From assembly GCA_002300355.1 (NCBI GenBank), contig NSGV01000001.1, positions 5,394,001-5,458,000 on the forward strand: a DNA stretch of 64,000 nucleotides, given 5' to 3'. A model generated the notes under the pieces. The model ran no database searches and was not told the origin of the DNA. It was given only the letters and a program-made list of their open reading frames with translations. Position numbers and translations under genes: made by a program. The DNA is from Streptomyces sp. TLI_235. GTDB lineage: Bacteria > Actinomycetota > Actinomycetes > Streptomycetales > Streptomycetaceae. Shown here one piece after another: positions 9,332 through 18,014 of the stretch. Each line of letters opens with the position of its first letter. Within the stretch, counting starts at the first letter, position 1.

Positions 9332-11227
9332 ATGGCCTGGCCCCCACCCCACCATGCCGCCCGCAAGCGCCGGGCGGCCGCCGCACTGCTCTCCGGCGCC
9401 CTGGCCGTCACCGGCCTGCTGGCCGGCGCGCCCGGAGCGCACGCGGCGGGCGAGACGGTGAACGTCTGGCTCACCACCACCGACGACGCGGGCGGCCGGC
9501 ACGTCACCCGCGGCCTCGCCCAGCAGGCGGCGTTCACCTTCACCGCCGGCGCCGGCAGCGGCGGCCAGCTGATCTCGGTCGACGAGTCCACTCGCTACCA
9601 GCAGTTCACCGGTGGCGGCGCCTCGTTCACCGACACCGCCGCCTGGCTGATGAACGGCAGCGGTGCGCTGAGCGCGGCCGCCCGCGACGAGGCCATGCGC
9701 CGGCTGTTCTCGCCGACCGAGGGCATCGGCCTGTCCTTCCTGCGCAACCCGATGGGCTCCTCCGACCTGGCGCGCTACGGCTACACCTACGACGACCTGC
9801 CGGCGGGCTCGGTCGACCCGGCTCTGAACGGCTTCACGATCGCCCACGACCTGGCGGACGTGCTGCCGCTCACCAAGCAGGCCAGGCAGCTCAACCCGGC
9901 GCTCACCGTGATGGCCTCGCCGTGGACGGCGCCCGCCTGGATGAAGGACGGCGGCAGCCTGAACGGCGGCTGGCTGAAGGCCGAGTACTACGGCTCCTAC
10001 GCCCAGTACTTCGTGAAGTACCTGCAGGCCTACCAGGCCCAGGGCGTGCCGGTGAACTACGTGACGGTGCAGAACGAGCCGACCTGCTGCGCCGGTTACC
10101 CGTCGATGAGCTGGAACGGCTCGGGCCTCGCCTACTTCACCAAGAACAACCTGCTGCCGGCGCTCTCCGGGGCGGGTCTCGCCACCAAGGTCCTGGCGCT
10201 GGACTGGAACTGGGACCAGTACAACGGCTACGCCGCCCCGGTGGTGGACGACGCGGCGATCCGCACCCACCCCAACTTCGGCGGCATGGCCTGGCACGGC
10301 TACGGCGGCGACGTCGCGACGCAGACCACGGTGCACAACCAGTACCCGACGATGGACGCCTTCGACACCGAGCACTCCGGCGGCACCTGGATCGGCAACC
10401 AGCAGCAGGAGGACATGCGCAACATCATCGACTACACCCGCAACTGGGGTAAGTCGGTGACCAAGTGGAGCCTCGCCGTCGACCAGAACATGGGCCCGCA
10501 CTACGGAGGCTGTGGTACCTGCACCGGCCTGGTCACGGTGCACAACGGGGACTCCCGCAGCGGCCAGGTGGACTACACGGTCGAGTACTACACCATGGGC
10601 CATCTCACCAAGTTCGTGAAGCCCGGCGCGTACCGGATCGCCTCCACCGCCAACTCCGCGGTGCCGAACGTGGCCTGGCAGAACCCGGACGGCTCCAAGG
10701 CGCTGATCGCCTACAACGACAGCGGCAGCGCGCAGACCGTCCGGGTGCTCTGGGGCGGCCAGAACTTCAGCTACAGCCTGCCCGCGAAGACCTCGGCCAC
10801 CTTCACCTGGGCCGGTGCCCAGGGCGGTGGCGGCGGCGCGACCGGCCGGATCACCGGCCTGGCGGGCAAGTGCCTGGACGTGGCGGGCGCCAACTCCGCC
10901 AACGGCACCGCCGTCCAGCTCTACGACTGCAACGGCACCGCCGCCCAGACCTGGACGGTCGGCGGCGACGGCACCGTCCGCGCGTTCGGCAAGTGCCTGG
11001 ACGTGGCCGCCGGTTCGACCGCGGACGGCGCCAAGACCCAGCTGTACGACTGCAACGGCACGGGCGCCCAGCAGTGGACGTACAACCCCGCGACGCACGA
11101 CCTCGTCAACCCGCAGGCGAACAAGTGCCTGGACGTGTCCGACAACAGCTCGGCCAACGGCGCGCGGATCCAGATCTGGAGCTGCACGGGTGCGGCCAAC
11201 CAGAAGTGGACGGCCCCGACCGCCTGA
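9332..11227 (+). CDS. secreted GH30-family glycosidase with C-terminal ricin-B/CBM13 domain
   Basis: Exported 631-residue enzyme. A signal peptide (ALAVTGLLAGAPGAHAAG) ends near residue 38. The GH30 catalytic domain runs to about residue 490: QFTGGGASFTD, MASPWTAPAWMKDGG, acid/base in TVQNEPTC and nucleophile in FDTEHSGGTW. A glycine-rich linker (about 497-504) leads to a beta-trefoil carbohydrate-binding module with three GKCLDV/NKCLDV repeats and QTWT, QQWT and QKWT signatures. GH30 members hydrolyse beta-1,6-glucan, glucosylceramide or xylan; the substrate is open. ATG at 9332 was chosen because it begins the signal peptide; the upstream in-frame extension lacks one. Confidence 0.93.
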   Translation: MAWPPPHHAARKRRAAAALLSGALAVTGLLAGAPGAHAAGETVNVWLTTTDDAGGRHVTRGLAQQAAFTFTAGAGSGGQLISVDESTRYQQFTGGGASFTDTAAWLMNGSGALSAAARDEAMRRLFSPTEGIGLSFLRNPMGSSDLARYGYTYDDLPAGSVDPALNGFTIAHDLADVLPLTKQARQLNPALTVMASPWTAPAWMKDGGSLNGGWLKAEYYGSYAQYFVKYLQAYQAQGVPVNYVTVQNEPTCCAGYPSMSWNGSGLAYFTKNNLLPALSGAGLATKVLALDWNWDQYNGYAAPVVDDAAIRTHPNFGGMAWHGYGGDVATQTTVHNQYPTMDAFDTEHSGGTWIGNQQQEDMRNIIDYTRNWGKSVTKWSLAVDQNMGPHYGGCGTCTGLVTVHNGDSRSGQVDYTVEYYTMGHLTKFVKPGAYRIASTANSAVPNVAWQNPDGSKALIAYNDSGSAQTVRVLWGGQNFSYSLPAKTSATFTWAGAQGGGGGATGRITGLAGKCLDVAGANSANGTAVQLYDCNGTAAQTWTVGGDGTVRAFGKCLDVAAGSTADGAKTQLYDCNGTGAQQWTYNPATHDLVNPQANKCLDVSDNSSANGARIQIWSCTGAANQKWTAPTA

Positions 11228-11241
11228 CGGTCGGTGGCACG

Positions 11242-11283
11242 GACGCGCCCGGTTCCGCCGCAGGGGGCGGAACCGGGCGCGTC
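11242..11283 (+). terminator. hairpin terminator after GH30 gene
   Basis: A perfect 18-bp stem (11242-11259 with 11266-11283) begins 14 bases after the stop codon and also lies just before the end of the convergent small membrane-protein gene. Confidence 0.9.
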
Positions 11284-11292
11284 GTCGTACCG

Positions 11293-11556
11293 TCAGGCGC
11301 CGAGCTGCCAGACCGTGCCGTGGCCGGCGAGTGTGACGGCCGCGAGGACGGCGAGGTCGGCGATGCCGAGCGCGATGCCGAGCACCGCCCGGCCGCGCCG
11401 GCCGGTGCCGCGGACCAGCGCCAGCGTGCCGAGCACGATCGCGACCGGGCCGAGCACCACGTTGAAGAGCAGCAGGCCCGGCAGGGCCAGCAGAAAGGAG
11501 GCGACGGCCATCTGGTCGCCGTCGGCGGCGGAGCGGGATGTGGCGAGCTGTTCCAT
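11293..11556 (-). CDS. small DUF4190-like membrane protein
   Basis: An 87-residue protein with two hydrophobic helices (VASFLLALPGLLLFNVVLGPVAIVLGTLALV and AVLGIALGIADLAVLAAVTL) separated by a basic turn GTGRRGR, the usual DUF4190 layout. Its N-terminus is short and polar. Function unknown for the family. It lies downstream of a 51-residue membrane peptide on the same strand and may share its transcript. Confidence 0.7.
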   Translation of the reverse strand: MEQLATSRSAADGDQMAVASFLLALPGLLLFNVVLGPVAIVLGTLALVRGTGRRGRAVLGIALGIADLAVLAAVTLAGHGTVWQLGA

Positions 11557-11623
11557 GGCAGGACTCCGGTGGGAGGTCGTGGGATGCCGGGACGTCGGGG
11601 CGGGCCTCGGTGACGGCCCGCCG

Positions 11624-11779
11624 TCAGCGGTGCCGGACGCGGGCGATCCGCTCGCGGGCGCCGAAGGCGAGCAGCCAGAGCGCGATCGCGGCGGAGACGG
11701 CCAGGAAGACCGGCATGGAGGTGTGGATCGCGGCCCCCGCGAGGAGGCTCATGGCGACGATGACGATCAGAAGGCTCAC
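11624..11779 (-). CDS. 51-residue hydrophobic peptide
   Basis: GTG start at 11779 with GGAG/GAGGA on the minus strand upstream. The product is almost entirely hydrophobic for two segments (LLIVIVAMSLLAGAAI and VFLAVSAAIALWLLAFGA) and ends with the basic tail RERIARVRHR, as expected for a small inner-membrane protein with a cytoplasmic end. It diverges from a TetR gene at 11888 across a promoter holding a long inverted repeat, so it is a likely TetR target together with the DUF4190 gene behind it. Function unknown. Confidence 0.6.
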   Translation of the reverse strand: MSLLIVIVAMSLLAGAAIHTSMPVFLAVSAAIALWLLAFGARERIARVRHR

Positions 11780-11824
11780 GGCAGGTGTGTCCTCTCCCCG
11801 GTCGGCGGCCGATTCGGTGTACGA

Positions 11825-11871
11825 CTGTTCGCCGACTTCTCCATCGTACGCTCGCCAAAGTCGGCAAACAG
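11825..11871. promoter_or_regulatory. two oppositely oriented 14-bp repeats in divergent promoter
   Basis: CTGTTCGCCGACTT (11825-11838) and the inverted AAGTCGGCAAACAG (11858-11871) match at 13 of 14 positions and flank a 19-bp centre. They lie between the small membrane gene (start 11779) and the TetR gene (start 11888) and are the likely operators or mirrored promoter elements for both. Confidence 0.6.
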
Positions 11872-11887
11872 TTGTTTACTGAATGAT

Positions 11888-12511
11888 GTGAGTCACACCC
11901 CCGGGGTCCGCCAGGCCCAGAAGCAGCAGAGCCGCCGTGCCCTCCTCGACGCCGCCCTCGGGCTGCTGGAGCACCAGAACCTCAGCGGCATCGGCGTCCG
12001 CGAGGTCACCCGAGAGGCCGGACTCTCGCCGGCCGGGTTCTACCGGCACTTCCGCGACCTGTCCGAACTGGCCGTGGTGCTGGTCGAGGAGTCACTGGCC
12101 AGCCTGCACGGGATGATCCGCCGGGTGCTGGCCGAGCAGGACGGCTCCGAGGAGATCATCGACCGCACCGTCGATCTGATCGCCGACCACGTCCGCGAGC
12201 ACCGGGCGCATGTGCGCTTCCTGGCGCGTGAGCGGCACGGCGGGGTCCGGCCGGTCCGCGAGGCCATCGCCGCCGAGTTCGAACGCTTCACGGACGAGGT
12301 GGCGGCCGGCCTCGGCGCGCAGCCGGCCGCGGCCGGCTGGTCGGCGGAGGACCTGCGGATGCTCGCCGGCCTGTACGTCGAGCACATGGTGGCGACGGCG
12401 GCGGCCTTCATGGAGGGTGGGCCGGCCGAGGAGGCGCGGATCGCCCGTGCCGCCCGCACCCGGCTGCGGCTGATCAGCGCCGGCCGCCGGCACTGGCTGG
12501 ACGAGGGCTGA
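11888..12511 (+). CDS. TetR/AcrR-family regulator
   Basis: A 207-residue regulator with the N-terminal TetR helix-turn-helix (LSGIGVREVTREAGLSPAGFYRHFRDLSEL, about residues 27-56). The C-terminal ligand domain, with HVRFLARERHGGVRPVREAI, resembles FabR-like fatty-acid regulators. The GTG at 11888 is the first plausible start; an overlapping ATG is out of frame. It diverges from two small membrane-protein genes and is flanked by the inverted 14-bp repeats at 11825-11871, indicating autoregulation. No fatty-acid desaturase is adjacent, so a lipid role is only suggested by similarity. Confidence 0.88.
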   Translation: MSHTPGVRQAQKQQSRRALLDAALGLLEHQNLSGIGVREVTREAGLSPAGFYRHFRDLSELAVVLVEESLASLHGMIRRVLAEQDGSEEIIDRTVDLIADHVREHRAHVRFLARERHGGVRPVREAIAAEFERFTDEVAAGLGAQPAAAGWSAEDLRMLAGLYVEHMVATAAAFMEGGPAEEARIARAARTRLRLISAGRRHWLDEG

Positions 12512-12634
12512 CACTCCGTCGTGCGGGCAGTGCCGGCCGGCGACTCTCGTAACCCGTAATTCATACAAGCGCATTGACACAATTTCATGGACACGCCAAC
12601 TTTGGAGGACCCCCACAGACCGAGAGGCCCTCCC

Positions 12635-13471
12635 ATGAAGAAGCCGCTCATCGGCGCGTCCCTGGCCCTGCTGCTCGGCGGCGCCACCGCGCTGGCCGGT
12701 GCCGCCCCCGCCTCCGCCGCGAGCGCCCCCGCGGCCGTCGCCGTCAACTTCGCCGGCACGGTGGCGCTCAGCAACTGCTCCGGATCGGTCGTCCGGCTGC
12801 CCGCGTCCACGGCCTCCGACCCCGCCCTGGTGCTCACCAACGGCCACTGCCTGGAGACCGGGATGCCCTCCCCGGGCCAGGTCATCACCAACCGCTCGTC
12901 CAGTCGGAGCTTCACCCTGCTCAGCTCCTCCGGCGGCAGCCTCGGCACGCTGCGGGCGAGCAAGGTGGTCTACAGCACCATGACCGACACCGATGTGACG
13001 CTCTACCAGCTGAACACCACCTACTCGGCCATCCAGTCCCGCTACGGCATCGCCCCGCTCACCCTCTCGGCGAGCCACCCGGCGGCCGGCGCCTCGATCA
13101 AGGTGGTCTCCGGGTACTGGAAGAGGATCTACTCCTGCAGCGTGGACGGGTTCGCCTACCGGCTGAAGGAGGGCGGCTGGACCTGGAAGGACGCCGTCCG
13201 CTACACCTCCAGCTGCAACACCATCGGCGGCACCTCCGGCTCGCCGGTCGTCGACACCGCCACCGGCCAGGTCGTCGCCGTCAACAACACCGGCAACGAG
13301 GACGGCGAGCGCTGCACCGAGAACAACCCCTGCGAGGTCGACCAGAACGGCACGGTGACCGTCCGCAAGGGCATCAACTACGCCGAGGAGACCTACCTCA
13401 TCCCCGCCTGCTTCGCCGCCGGCAACAAGCTCGACCTCACCCGGTCCGGCTGCGCGCTGCCCAAGCCGTAG
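12635..13471 (+). CDS. secreted trypsin-like serine protease
   Basis: Exported protease of 278 residues. The signal peptide MKKPLIGASLALLLGG...APASA ends near residue 28. The chymotrypsin-fold triad is visible: His in LTNGHCLE, Asp in TDTDVTLYQL and Ser in TIGGTSGSPVVD. Several cysteines (NCSGSV, YSCSVDG, SSCNT, RCTENNPCE) suggest disulfides outside the cell. The frame opens 48 bases earlier, but the ATG at 12635 begins the signal peptide. A TTGACA at 12574-12579 is a possible -35 element. A terminator follows at 13559-13592. Confidence 0.9.
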   Translation: MKKPLIGASLALLLGGATALAGAAPASAASAPAAVAVNFAGTVALSNCSGSVVRLPASTASDPALVLTNGHCLETGMPSPGQVITNRSSSRSFTLLSSSGGSLGTLRASKVVYSTMTDTDVTLYQLNTTYSAIQSRYGIAPLTLSASHPAAGASIKVVSGYWKRIYSCSVDGFAYRLKEGGWTWKDAVRYTSSCNTIGGTSGSPVVDTATGQVVAVNNTGNEDGERCTENNPCEVDQNGTVTVRKGINYAEETYLIPACFAAGNKLDLTRSGCALPKP

Positions 13472-13558
13472 CCCCGGCCGCGGCCCGAGCCGCAGCCCTC
13501 GTCGAAGCCCGCCCGGCGCCCGCGCGCCCGGGCCCCACAGCCACCTGCCGCCCCCTCC

Positions 13559-13592
13559 CGAGGGCCGCCCGCCGACCGGCGGGCGGCCCTCG
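13559..13592 (+). terminator. hairpin terminator after secreted protease
   Basis: A perfect 16-bp inverted repeat (13559-13574 with 13577-13592) lies 88 bases after the stop. Confidence 0.8.
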
Positions 13593-13627
13593 CGGCATTC
13601 CCGGGCGCCCGACCCGCGGGACTTCTC

Positions 13628-13648
13628 GAAGCAGTGAATCAGTGCTTC
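13628..13648. promoter_or_regulatory. palindromic operator before TetR gene
   Basis: GAAGCAgTGAaTCAgTGCTTC is symmetric except at three positions (centre and two flanking). It ends ten bases before the TetR start and so overlaps the promoter, which fits autorepression of the regulator and its downstream acyl-CoA dehydrogenase operon. Confidence 0.7.
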
Positions 13649-13658
13649 AATACTTGGC

Positions 13659-14288
13659 ATGGCATACCGACGCACCCCCGCCGTCCAGGCCCGGCTGGAC
13701 GCCCAGCGCGCCGCCGTGCTCCAGGCGGCCGTGGCGCTTCTCGCCGAGCGCGGCTACGCGGGCTGCTCGGTCGCCGCCGTCGCGGAACGCGCCGGCATCG
13801 CCACCGGCTCCATGTACCGCCACTTCGCCGGCAAGTCCGACCTCGCCGTCGAACTCTTCCGCACGGTCGTCGGCCGGGAGGTCGCCGCCGTCACCGAGGC
13901 CGTGGCCCGCGAGGAGACCCCGCAGCGCCGGGTCGCCGCGGTCGTCGAAACCTTCGCCGCCCGCGCCCTCAAGGCCCCCCGCCGCGCCTACGCGCTGCTC
14001 GCCGAACCCGTCGACCCGGTCGTCGACGCCGAACGCCTGGTCTTCCGCCGCGCCTTTCGCGACGTCATCGCCGCGCAGATCGCCGCCGCCGTCGACAGCG
14101 GCGAACTCCCGCCCCAGGACGCCGAACTGACCGCCGCCGCGCTGGTCGGCGCGATCGGCGAGGCGCTCGTCGGCCCGCTCGCCGCCGGCGGTGACCCCGG
14201 CGACACCATCCCCGCGCTCACCGCCTTCGCACTGCGCGCCCTCGGCGCCCCCGAGGCCGCGCCCGCGCACCGCTCGGCCCAGCACTGA
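13659..14288 (+). CDS. TetR/AcrR-family regulator of the acyl-CoA dehydrogenase operon
   Basis: A 209-residue regulator; helix-turn-helix YAGCSVAAVAERAGIATGSMYRHFAGKSDL occupies about residues 33-62. The ATG at 13659 has no ribosome site; the palindrome and a possible AATACT -10 sit directly before it, so the message may be leaderless. The dehydrogenase begins 65 bases downstream on the same strand and the amidohydrolase overlaps that, giving a likely three-gene unit. The effector is probably an acyl-CoA, by analogy with similar pairs, but nothing in the sequence proves it. Confidence 0.88.
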   Translation: MAYRRTPAVQARLDAQRAAVLQAAVALLAERGYAGCSVAAVAERAGIATGSMYRHFAGKSDLAVELFRTVVGREVAAVTEAVAREETPQRRVAAVVETFAARALKAPRRAYALLAEPVDPVVDAERLVFRRAFRDVIAAQIAAAVDSGELPPQDAELTAAALVGAIGEALVGPLAAGGDPGDTIPALTAFALRALGAPEAAPAHRSAQH

Positions 14289-14305
14289 ACCACCCTGCAG
14301 GCCAC

Positions 14306-14335
14306 CCGCCCCGCAGACCACCGCCCCGCAGACCA
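14306..14335 (+). repeat. two-copy 15-bp tandem repeat
   Basis: CCGCCCCGCAGACCA occurs twice in direct contact (14306-14320, 14321-14335), followed by a partial third copy (CCGCC), in the gap between the TetR and dehydrogenase genes just before the AGGAGG ribosome site. Probably slippage. Confidence 0.8.
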
Positions 14336-14353
14336 CCGCCCAGGAGGACGGCA

Positions 14354-15979
14354 ATGCCGACGCACGAGGTCACCAACCAGGTCCCCGACCCGTACGGCCA
14401 CGACGTCGCCTCCGACCCGGCTCTGCTCTCCGCCCTGCACCGGGCCGGCGCCGGCTGGGCCGAGGACGAGCTCCACGAACTCGGCCGCCTCGCCGGCTCC
14501 GAGGAGGCCGACACCTGGGGCCGGCTCGCCAACGAGAACCCGCCCGTGCTGCGCACCCACGACCGCTACGGCCACCGCGTGGACGAGGTCGAGTTCCACC
14601 CGTACTGGCACCGGCTGATGGACACCGCCGTCCGGTACGGCCTGCACGCCGCCCCCTGGGCCGACGACCGGACCGGCGCGCACACCGCCCGCGCCGCCAA
14701 GTTCTACGTCTGGGGCCAGGTCGAGGCCGGCCACACCTGCCCGATCTCCATGACCTACGCCGCGGTGCCCGCGCTGCGCGCCACCCCCGCCCTCGCCGAG
14801 CGCTACGAACCCCTGCTCGCCGCCCGGGAGTACGACTTCGGCCTGCGCGAACCGCAGACCAAGCGCGGCCTGATCGCCGGCATGTCGATGACCGAGAAGC
14901 AGGGCGGCTCGGACGTCCGGGCGAACACCACCACCGCCGTCCCGCACACCGACGGCAGCTACCGCCTGACCGGCCACAAGTGGTTCACCTCCGCGCCCAT
15001 GTCGGACGTCTTCCTCACCCTGGCCCAGGCGCCGGGCGGCCTCAGCTGCTTCGTGCTGCCCCGGGTGCTGCCGGACGGCAGCCGCAACCCGATCCGCCTC
15101 CAGCGGCTCAAGGACAAGCTCGGCAACAAGTCCAACGCCTCCGCCGAGATCGAGTACGAGGGCGCCACCGGCTGGCTGGTCGGCGAGGAGGGCCGCGGCG
15201 TCCCCACCATCATCGAGATGGTCAACATGACCCGCCTCGACTGCACGATCGGCGCCGCCTCCGGCATGCGCTACGGCACCGTCCGGGCGCTCCACCACGC
15301 AACCCACCGGCGGGCGTTCGGCGCCGTGCTGGTCGACCAGCCGCTGATGCGCAACGTCCTCGCCGACCTCGTCGTGGAGTCCGAGGCCGCCACCACCGTC
15401 GCGATGCGCCTCGCGGCCGCCACCGACGCGGCCCTCGCCGGCGACGAGCAGGAGGCCATGCTGCGGCGCCTGGGCCTCGCCGTCTCCAAGTACTGGGTGT
15501 GCAAGCGCGGTCCGGGGCACGCCGCGGAGGCCCTGGAGTGCCTGGGCGGCAACGGTTACGTCGAGGAGTCCGGCATGCCCCGGCTCTACCGGGAGGCCCC
15601 GCTGGTCTCGATCTGGGAGGGCTCCGGCAACGTCGCCGCCCTGGACGCGCTGCGCGCCATGGCCCGCCGCCCCGCCACCGTCGAGGCCTTCCTCGCCGAG
15701 GTCGACGCCGCGGCCGGCGCCGACCGCCGCCTGGACGCCGCGACCGCCGCCCTGCGCAAGCAGCTCGGCGACCTCACCGACCTCGAGTTCCGCACCCGCC
15801 GGCTGGTCGAGTCGATGGCCCTCGCCCTCCAGGGCTCGCTGCTCGTCCGGTACGGCGACCCGGCGGTCGCCGACGCCTTCTGCGCCTCCCGCCTCGGCGG
15901 CGACCACGGCGCCGCCTTCGGCACCCTGCCGGCCGGCACCGACACCGCGGCGATCCTGGACAGGGCCGTCCGGCGGTGA
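14354..15979 (+). CDS. AidB-like acyl-CoA dehydrogenase
   Basis: Flavoprotein of 541 residues of the acyl-CoA dehydrogenase superfamily, AidB branch. Supporting features are the length (about 540 against 380 in ordinary members), the FAD-region motif GMSMTEKQGGSDVR, the block HKWFTSAPMSDVFL, and LECLGGNGYVEESGMPRLYREAPLVSIWEGSGN near the C-terminus. E. coli AidB is linked to alkylation response; actinobacterial relatives more often act in acyl-CoA breakdown. AGGAGG lies seven bases before the ATG. Its stop overlaps the GTG of the amidohydrolase by four bases, so the two are translationally coupled. Confidence 0.9.
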   Translation: MPTHEVTNQVPDPYGHDVASDPALLSALHRAGAGWAEDELHELGRLAGSEEADTWGRLANENPPVLRTHDRYGHRVDEVEFHPYWHRLMDTAVRYGLHAAPWADDRTGAHTARAAKFYVWGQVEAGHTCPISMTYAAVPALRATPALAERYEPLLAAREYDFGLREPQTKRGLIAGMSMTEKQGGSDVRANTTTAVPHTDGSYRLTGHKWFTSAPMSDVFLTLAQAPGGLSCFVLPRVLPDGSRNPIRLQRLKDKLGNKSNASAEIEYEGATGWLVGEEGRGVPTIIEMVNMTRLDCTIGAASGMRYGTVRALHHATHRRAFGAVLVDQPLMRNVLADLVVESEAATTVAMRLAAATDAALAGDEQEAMLRRLGLAVSKYWVCKRGPGHAAEALECLGGNGYVEESGMPRLYREAPLVSIWEGSGNVAALDALRAMARRPATVEAFLAEVDAAAGADRRLDAATAALRKQLGDLTDLEFRTRRLVESMALALQGSLLVRYGDPAVADAFCASRLGGDHGAAFGTLPAGTDTAAILDRAVRR

Positions 15980-16857
15980 GCGAGTCCGCCGAAGTCCGGT
16001 CCTTCTGGCAGCGGTTGGAGCTGCCCGGCCTGATCGACGTACACACGCACTTCATGCCCGAGCAGGTGCTCGACAAGGTGTGGGCGTACTTCGACGCGGT
16101 CGGGCCGCTCACCGGCCGGCCCTGGCCGATCGCCTACCGGCACGCCGAACAGCAACGCGTCGACACCCTGCGCGAGTTCGGCGTCCGGGCGTTCACCGCC
16201 ATGCTCTACCCGCACAAACCGGCGATGGCCGCCTGGCTCAACTCCTGGGCCGCGGACTTCGCCGCCCGCACCCCCGACTGCCTGCACACCGCCACCTTCT
16301 ACCCCGAACCGGGCGCCGCCGCGTACGTGGCGGCGGCGCTCGACCGCGGCGCCCGGGTCTTCAAGTCCCATGTGCAGGTGGGCGGGTACGATCCCGCCGA
16401 CCCGCAGCTGGACGCCGTCTGGGGCCTGCTCGCGGAGAGCGGCACCCCGGTCGTCACGCACTGCGGCTCCGGGCCCGCCCCCGGCAAGCACACCGGTCCC
16501 GGGCCGATCGGCGCCGTCCTCGCCCGGCACCCGCGGCTGCACCTGGTCGTGGCGCACCTGGGCCTGCCCGAGTACGCCGACTTCCTCGACCTGGCCGCCC
16601 GCCACCCGAACGTCCACCTCGACACCACCATGGTGTTCACCGACTTCACCGAGCGTCTGGCGCCCTTCCCGCCCGGGCTGCGGCCCCGGCTCGCCGACCT
16701 CGGCGACCGCATCCTGCACGGCACCGACTACCCCAACATCCCGTACCGGTACACGGACGCGCTGGAGGCGCTGGAACGGCTGGGCCTGGGGGAGGAGTGG
16801 CTGCGCGCGGTCTGCTGGGGGAACGCGGCCCGGCTGTTCGGGATCGCGGCGCCGTGA
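15976..16857 (+). CDS. amidohydrolase-2 family metal-dependent hydrolase
   Basis: TIM-barrel metal hydrolase of 293 residues. Metal ligands are visible in IDVHTHFMPEQ, a candidate carboxylated or binding Lys in ARVFKSHVQVGG, THCGSG, VVAHLGLPEY and LHGTDYPNIPY. Amidohydrolase-2 proteins act on C-N bonds or decarboxylate aromatic acids; the substrate is not evident. GTG start at 15976 overlaps the dehydrogenase stop (GTGA), so both proteins are made together and probably work on the same acyl compound. Confidence 0.88.
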   Translation: MSESAEVRSFWQRLELPGLIDVHTHFMPEQVLDKVWAYFDAVGPLTGRPWPIAYRHAEQQRVDTLREFGVRAFTAMLYPHKPAMAAWLNSWAADFAARTPDCLHTATFYPEPGAAAYVAAALDRGARVFKSHVQVGGYDPADPQLDAVWGLLAESGTPVVTHCGSGPAPGKHTGPGPIGAVLARHPRLHLVVAHLGLPEYADFLDLAARHPNVHLDTTMVFTDFTERLAPFPPGLRPRLADLGDRILHGTDYPNIPYRYTDALEALERLGLGEEWLRAVCWGNAARLFGIAAP

Positions 16858-16986
16858 GACCGGCGTCCTGAGGGGACGCGGCACGGCTGTTCGGGGTGGA
16901 GCGGGGCCGGCCGGCGGCGCGGTGCGCCGGGGGGCGGGACGCGGGCGGGTGAGACTGGGCGGACCCGGCGAAGGGAACCGCACGCC

Positions 16987-17850
16987 TTGCTCCCCGTCCT
17001 GTTCGCCCTGTGCGGCGCGATCAGCAACGCCCTGGCCACCGTGCTGCAGCACCGCGCCGCCCAGACCGTGCCGCGCTCCGACGGCTTCCGGTTCGGGCTG
17101 CTGCGCGACCTGGCCCGGCGGCCGGTCTGGCTGGCGGGCATCGCCGCGGTGACCGCCGCCGCGCTCTTCCAGGCGGTGGCGCTGGCCCGCGGCGCGCTCT
17201 CCGTCGTCCAGCCGGTCTTCGTGCTGGAGCTGCCGTTCGCACTGGTCATCGCCTCCGCGATGTCCCGCCGGAACCTCTCCCGCCGGGCCTGGGCGGCCGT
17301 CGGCTGCATGGTGGCCGGTCTCGGCCTCGCCCTGGGCGCCGCCGCACCCACCCCCGGCACCATGCACGTCCCGATGTCCCGCTGGATCCCCGCGCTGGCC
17401 GGCTGCGGCGCCGCGATCGCCGTGCTCTGCCTGGTGGCACTGCGCCGCCCGCCCGGCGGGGTCCGCGCCGCCTGCCTGGCGGGCGCGGCGGCCGTCGGCA
17501 ACGCGCTGACCGCCGCGCTCATCAAGTCCTCCACCCACCTGCTCGACAAGCACGGTCTGGAGGCCTTCCTCACCGCCTGGCAGACCTACGGCTTCGCGAT
17601 CGCCGGCGTGGGGGCGCTGTACCTGCTGGAGAACGCCCTCCAGTCCGGCCCGCTGGTGGCCTCGCAGCCGGCGCTGACCCTCGGAGACGCGGGGGTCAGC
17701 CTGCTGCTGGGCGTCCTGCTGTACGAGGAGACGCTGCGCGCAGGCCTGTGGCTGATCCCCGAGGCCCTCGGCGTCGCCCTGATCGTGGCGGGGGTGCTGG
17801 TGCTCGCCAGCACTCCGCTCACCCGCACCCTGATGAGCCCGAAGGGCTGA
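16987..17850 (+). CDS. EamA/DMT-superfamily membrane transporter
   Basis: A 287-residue polytopic membrane protein with about nine or ten hydrophobic helices and the internal-duplication feel of drug/metabolite transporters: LFQAVALARGALSVVQPVFVLELPF in the first half and LENALQSGPLVASQPALTLGDAGVSLLLGVLLYEE in the second. TTG start at 16987 with GAAGGGAA upstream. Substrate unknown. It ends just before the 17.87-18.26 kb gene-remnant scar. Confidence 0.82.
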   Translation: MLPVLFALCGAISNALATVLQHRAAQTVPRSDGFRFGLLRDLARRPVWLAGIAAVTAAALFQAVALARGALSVVQPVFVLELPFALVIASAMSRRNLSRRAWAAVGCMVAGLGLALGAAAPTPGTMHVPMSRWIPALAGCGAAIAVLCLVALRRPPGGVRAACLAGAAAVGNALTAALIKSSTHLLDKHGLEAFLTAWQTYGFAIAGVGALYLLENALQSGPLVASQPALTLGDAGVSLLLGVLLYEETLRAGLWLIPEALGVALIVAGVLVLASTPLTRTLMSPKG

Positions 17851-17872
17851 CGCGGCCAGCCGGGGCCGGTGC

Positions 17873-18014
17873 TCAGGGGACGTCCGCCAGGACCGCCAGC
17901 GCCCCGGCGTGCACCCCGGGAGCGGCGGCGAGGAAGCTGTCCGCGGCCGCCGTCCAGGGCCGGCCCGCCGCGTCGGTGACGACCGCGCCGGCCTCGGCGG
18001 CGACCAGCGCGCCC
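17873..18014 (-). pseudogene. C-terminal remnant of inositol-monophosphatase-family gene
   Basis: The minus strand encodes PGALVAAEAGAVVTDAAGRP followed by about 26 residues and a stop at 17873. This matches the last fifth of inositol-monophosphatase-like proteins (the segment after the metal-binding W-D motif). The residues before PGALV (GGRAAR) no longer fit the family, and no start or N-terminal domain is present, so the 5' four-fifths is gone. It abuts, head to head, an equally truncated Lrp gene. Confidence 0.75.

Noticed and set aside
14306..14335. Tandem 15-bp repeat as a CRISPR or iteron start
   Set aside because: Only two and a third copies with no spacers; simple slippage is enough.
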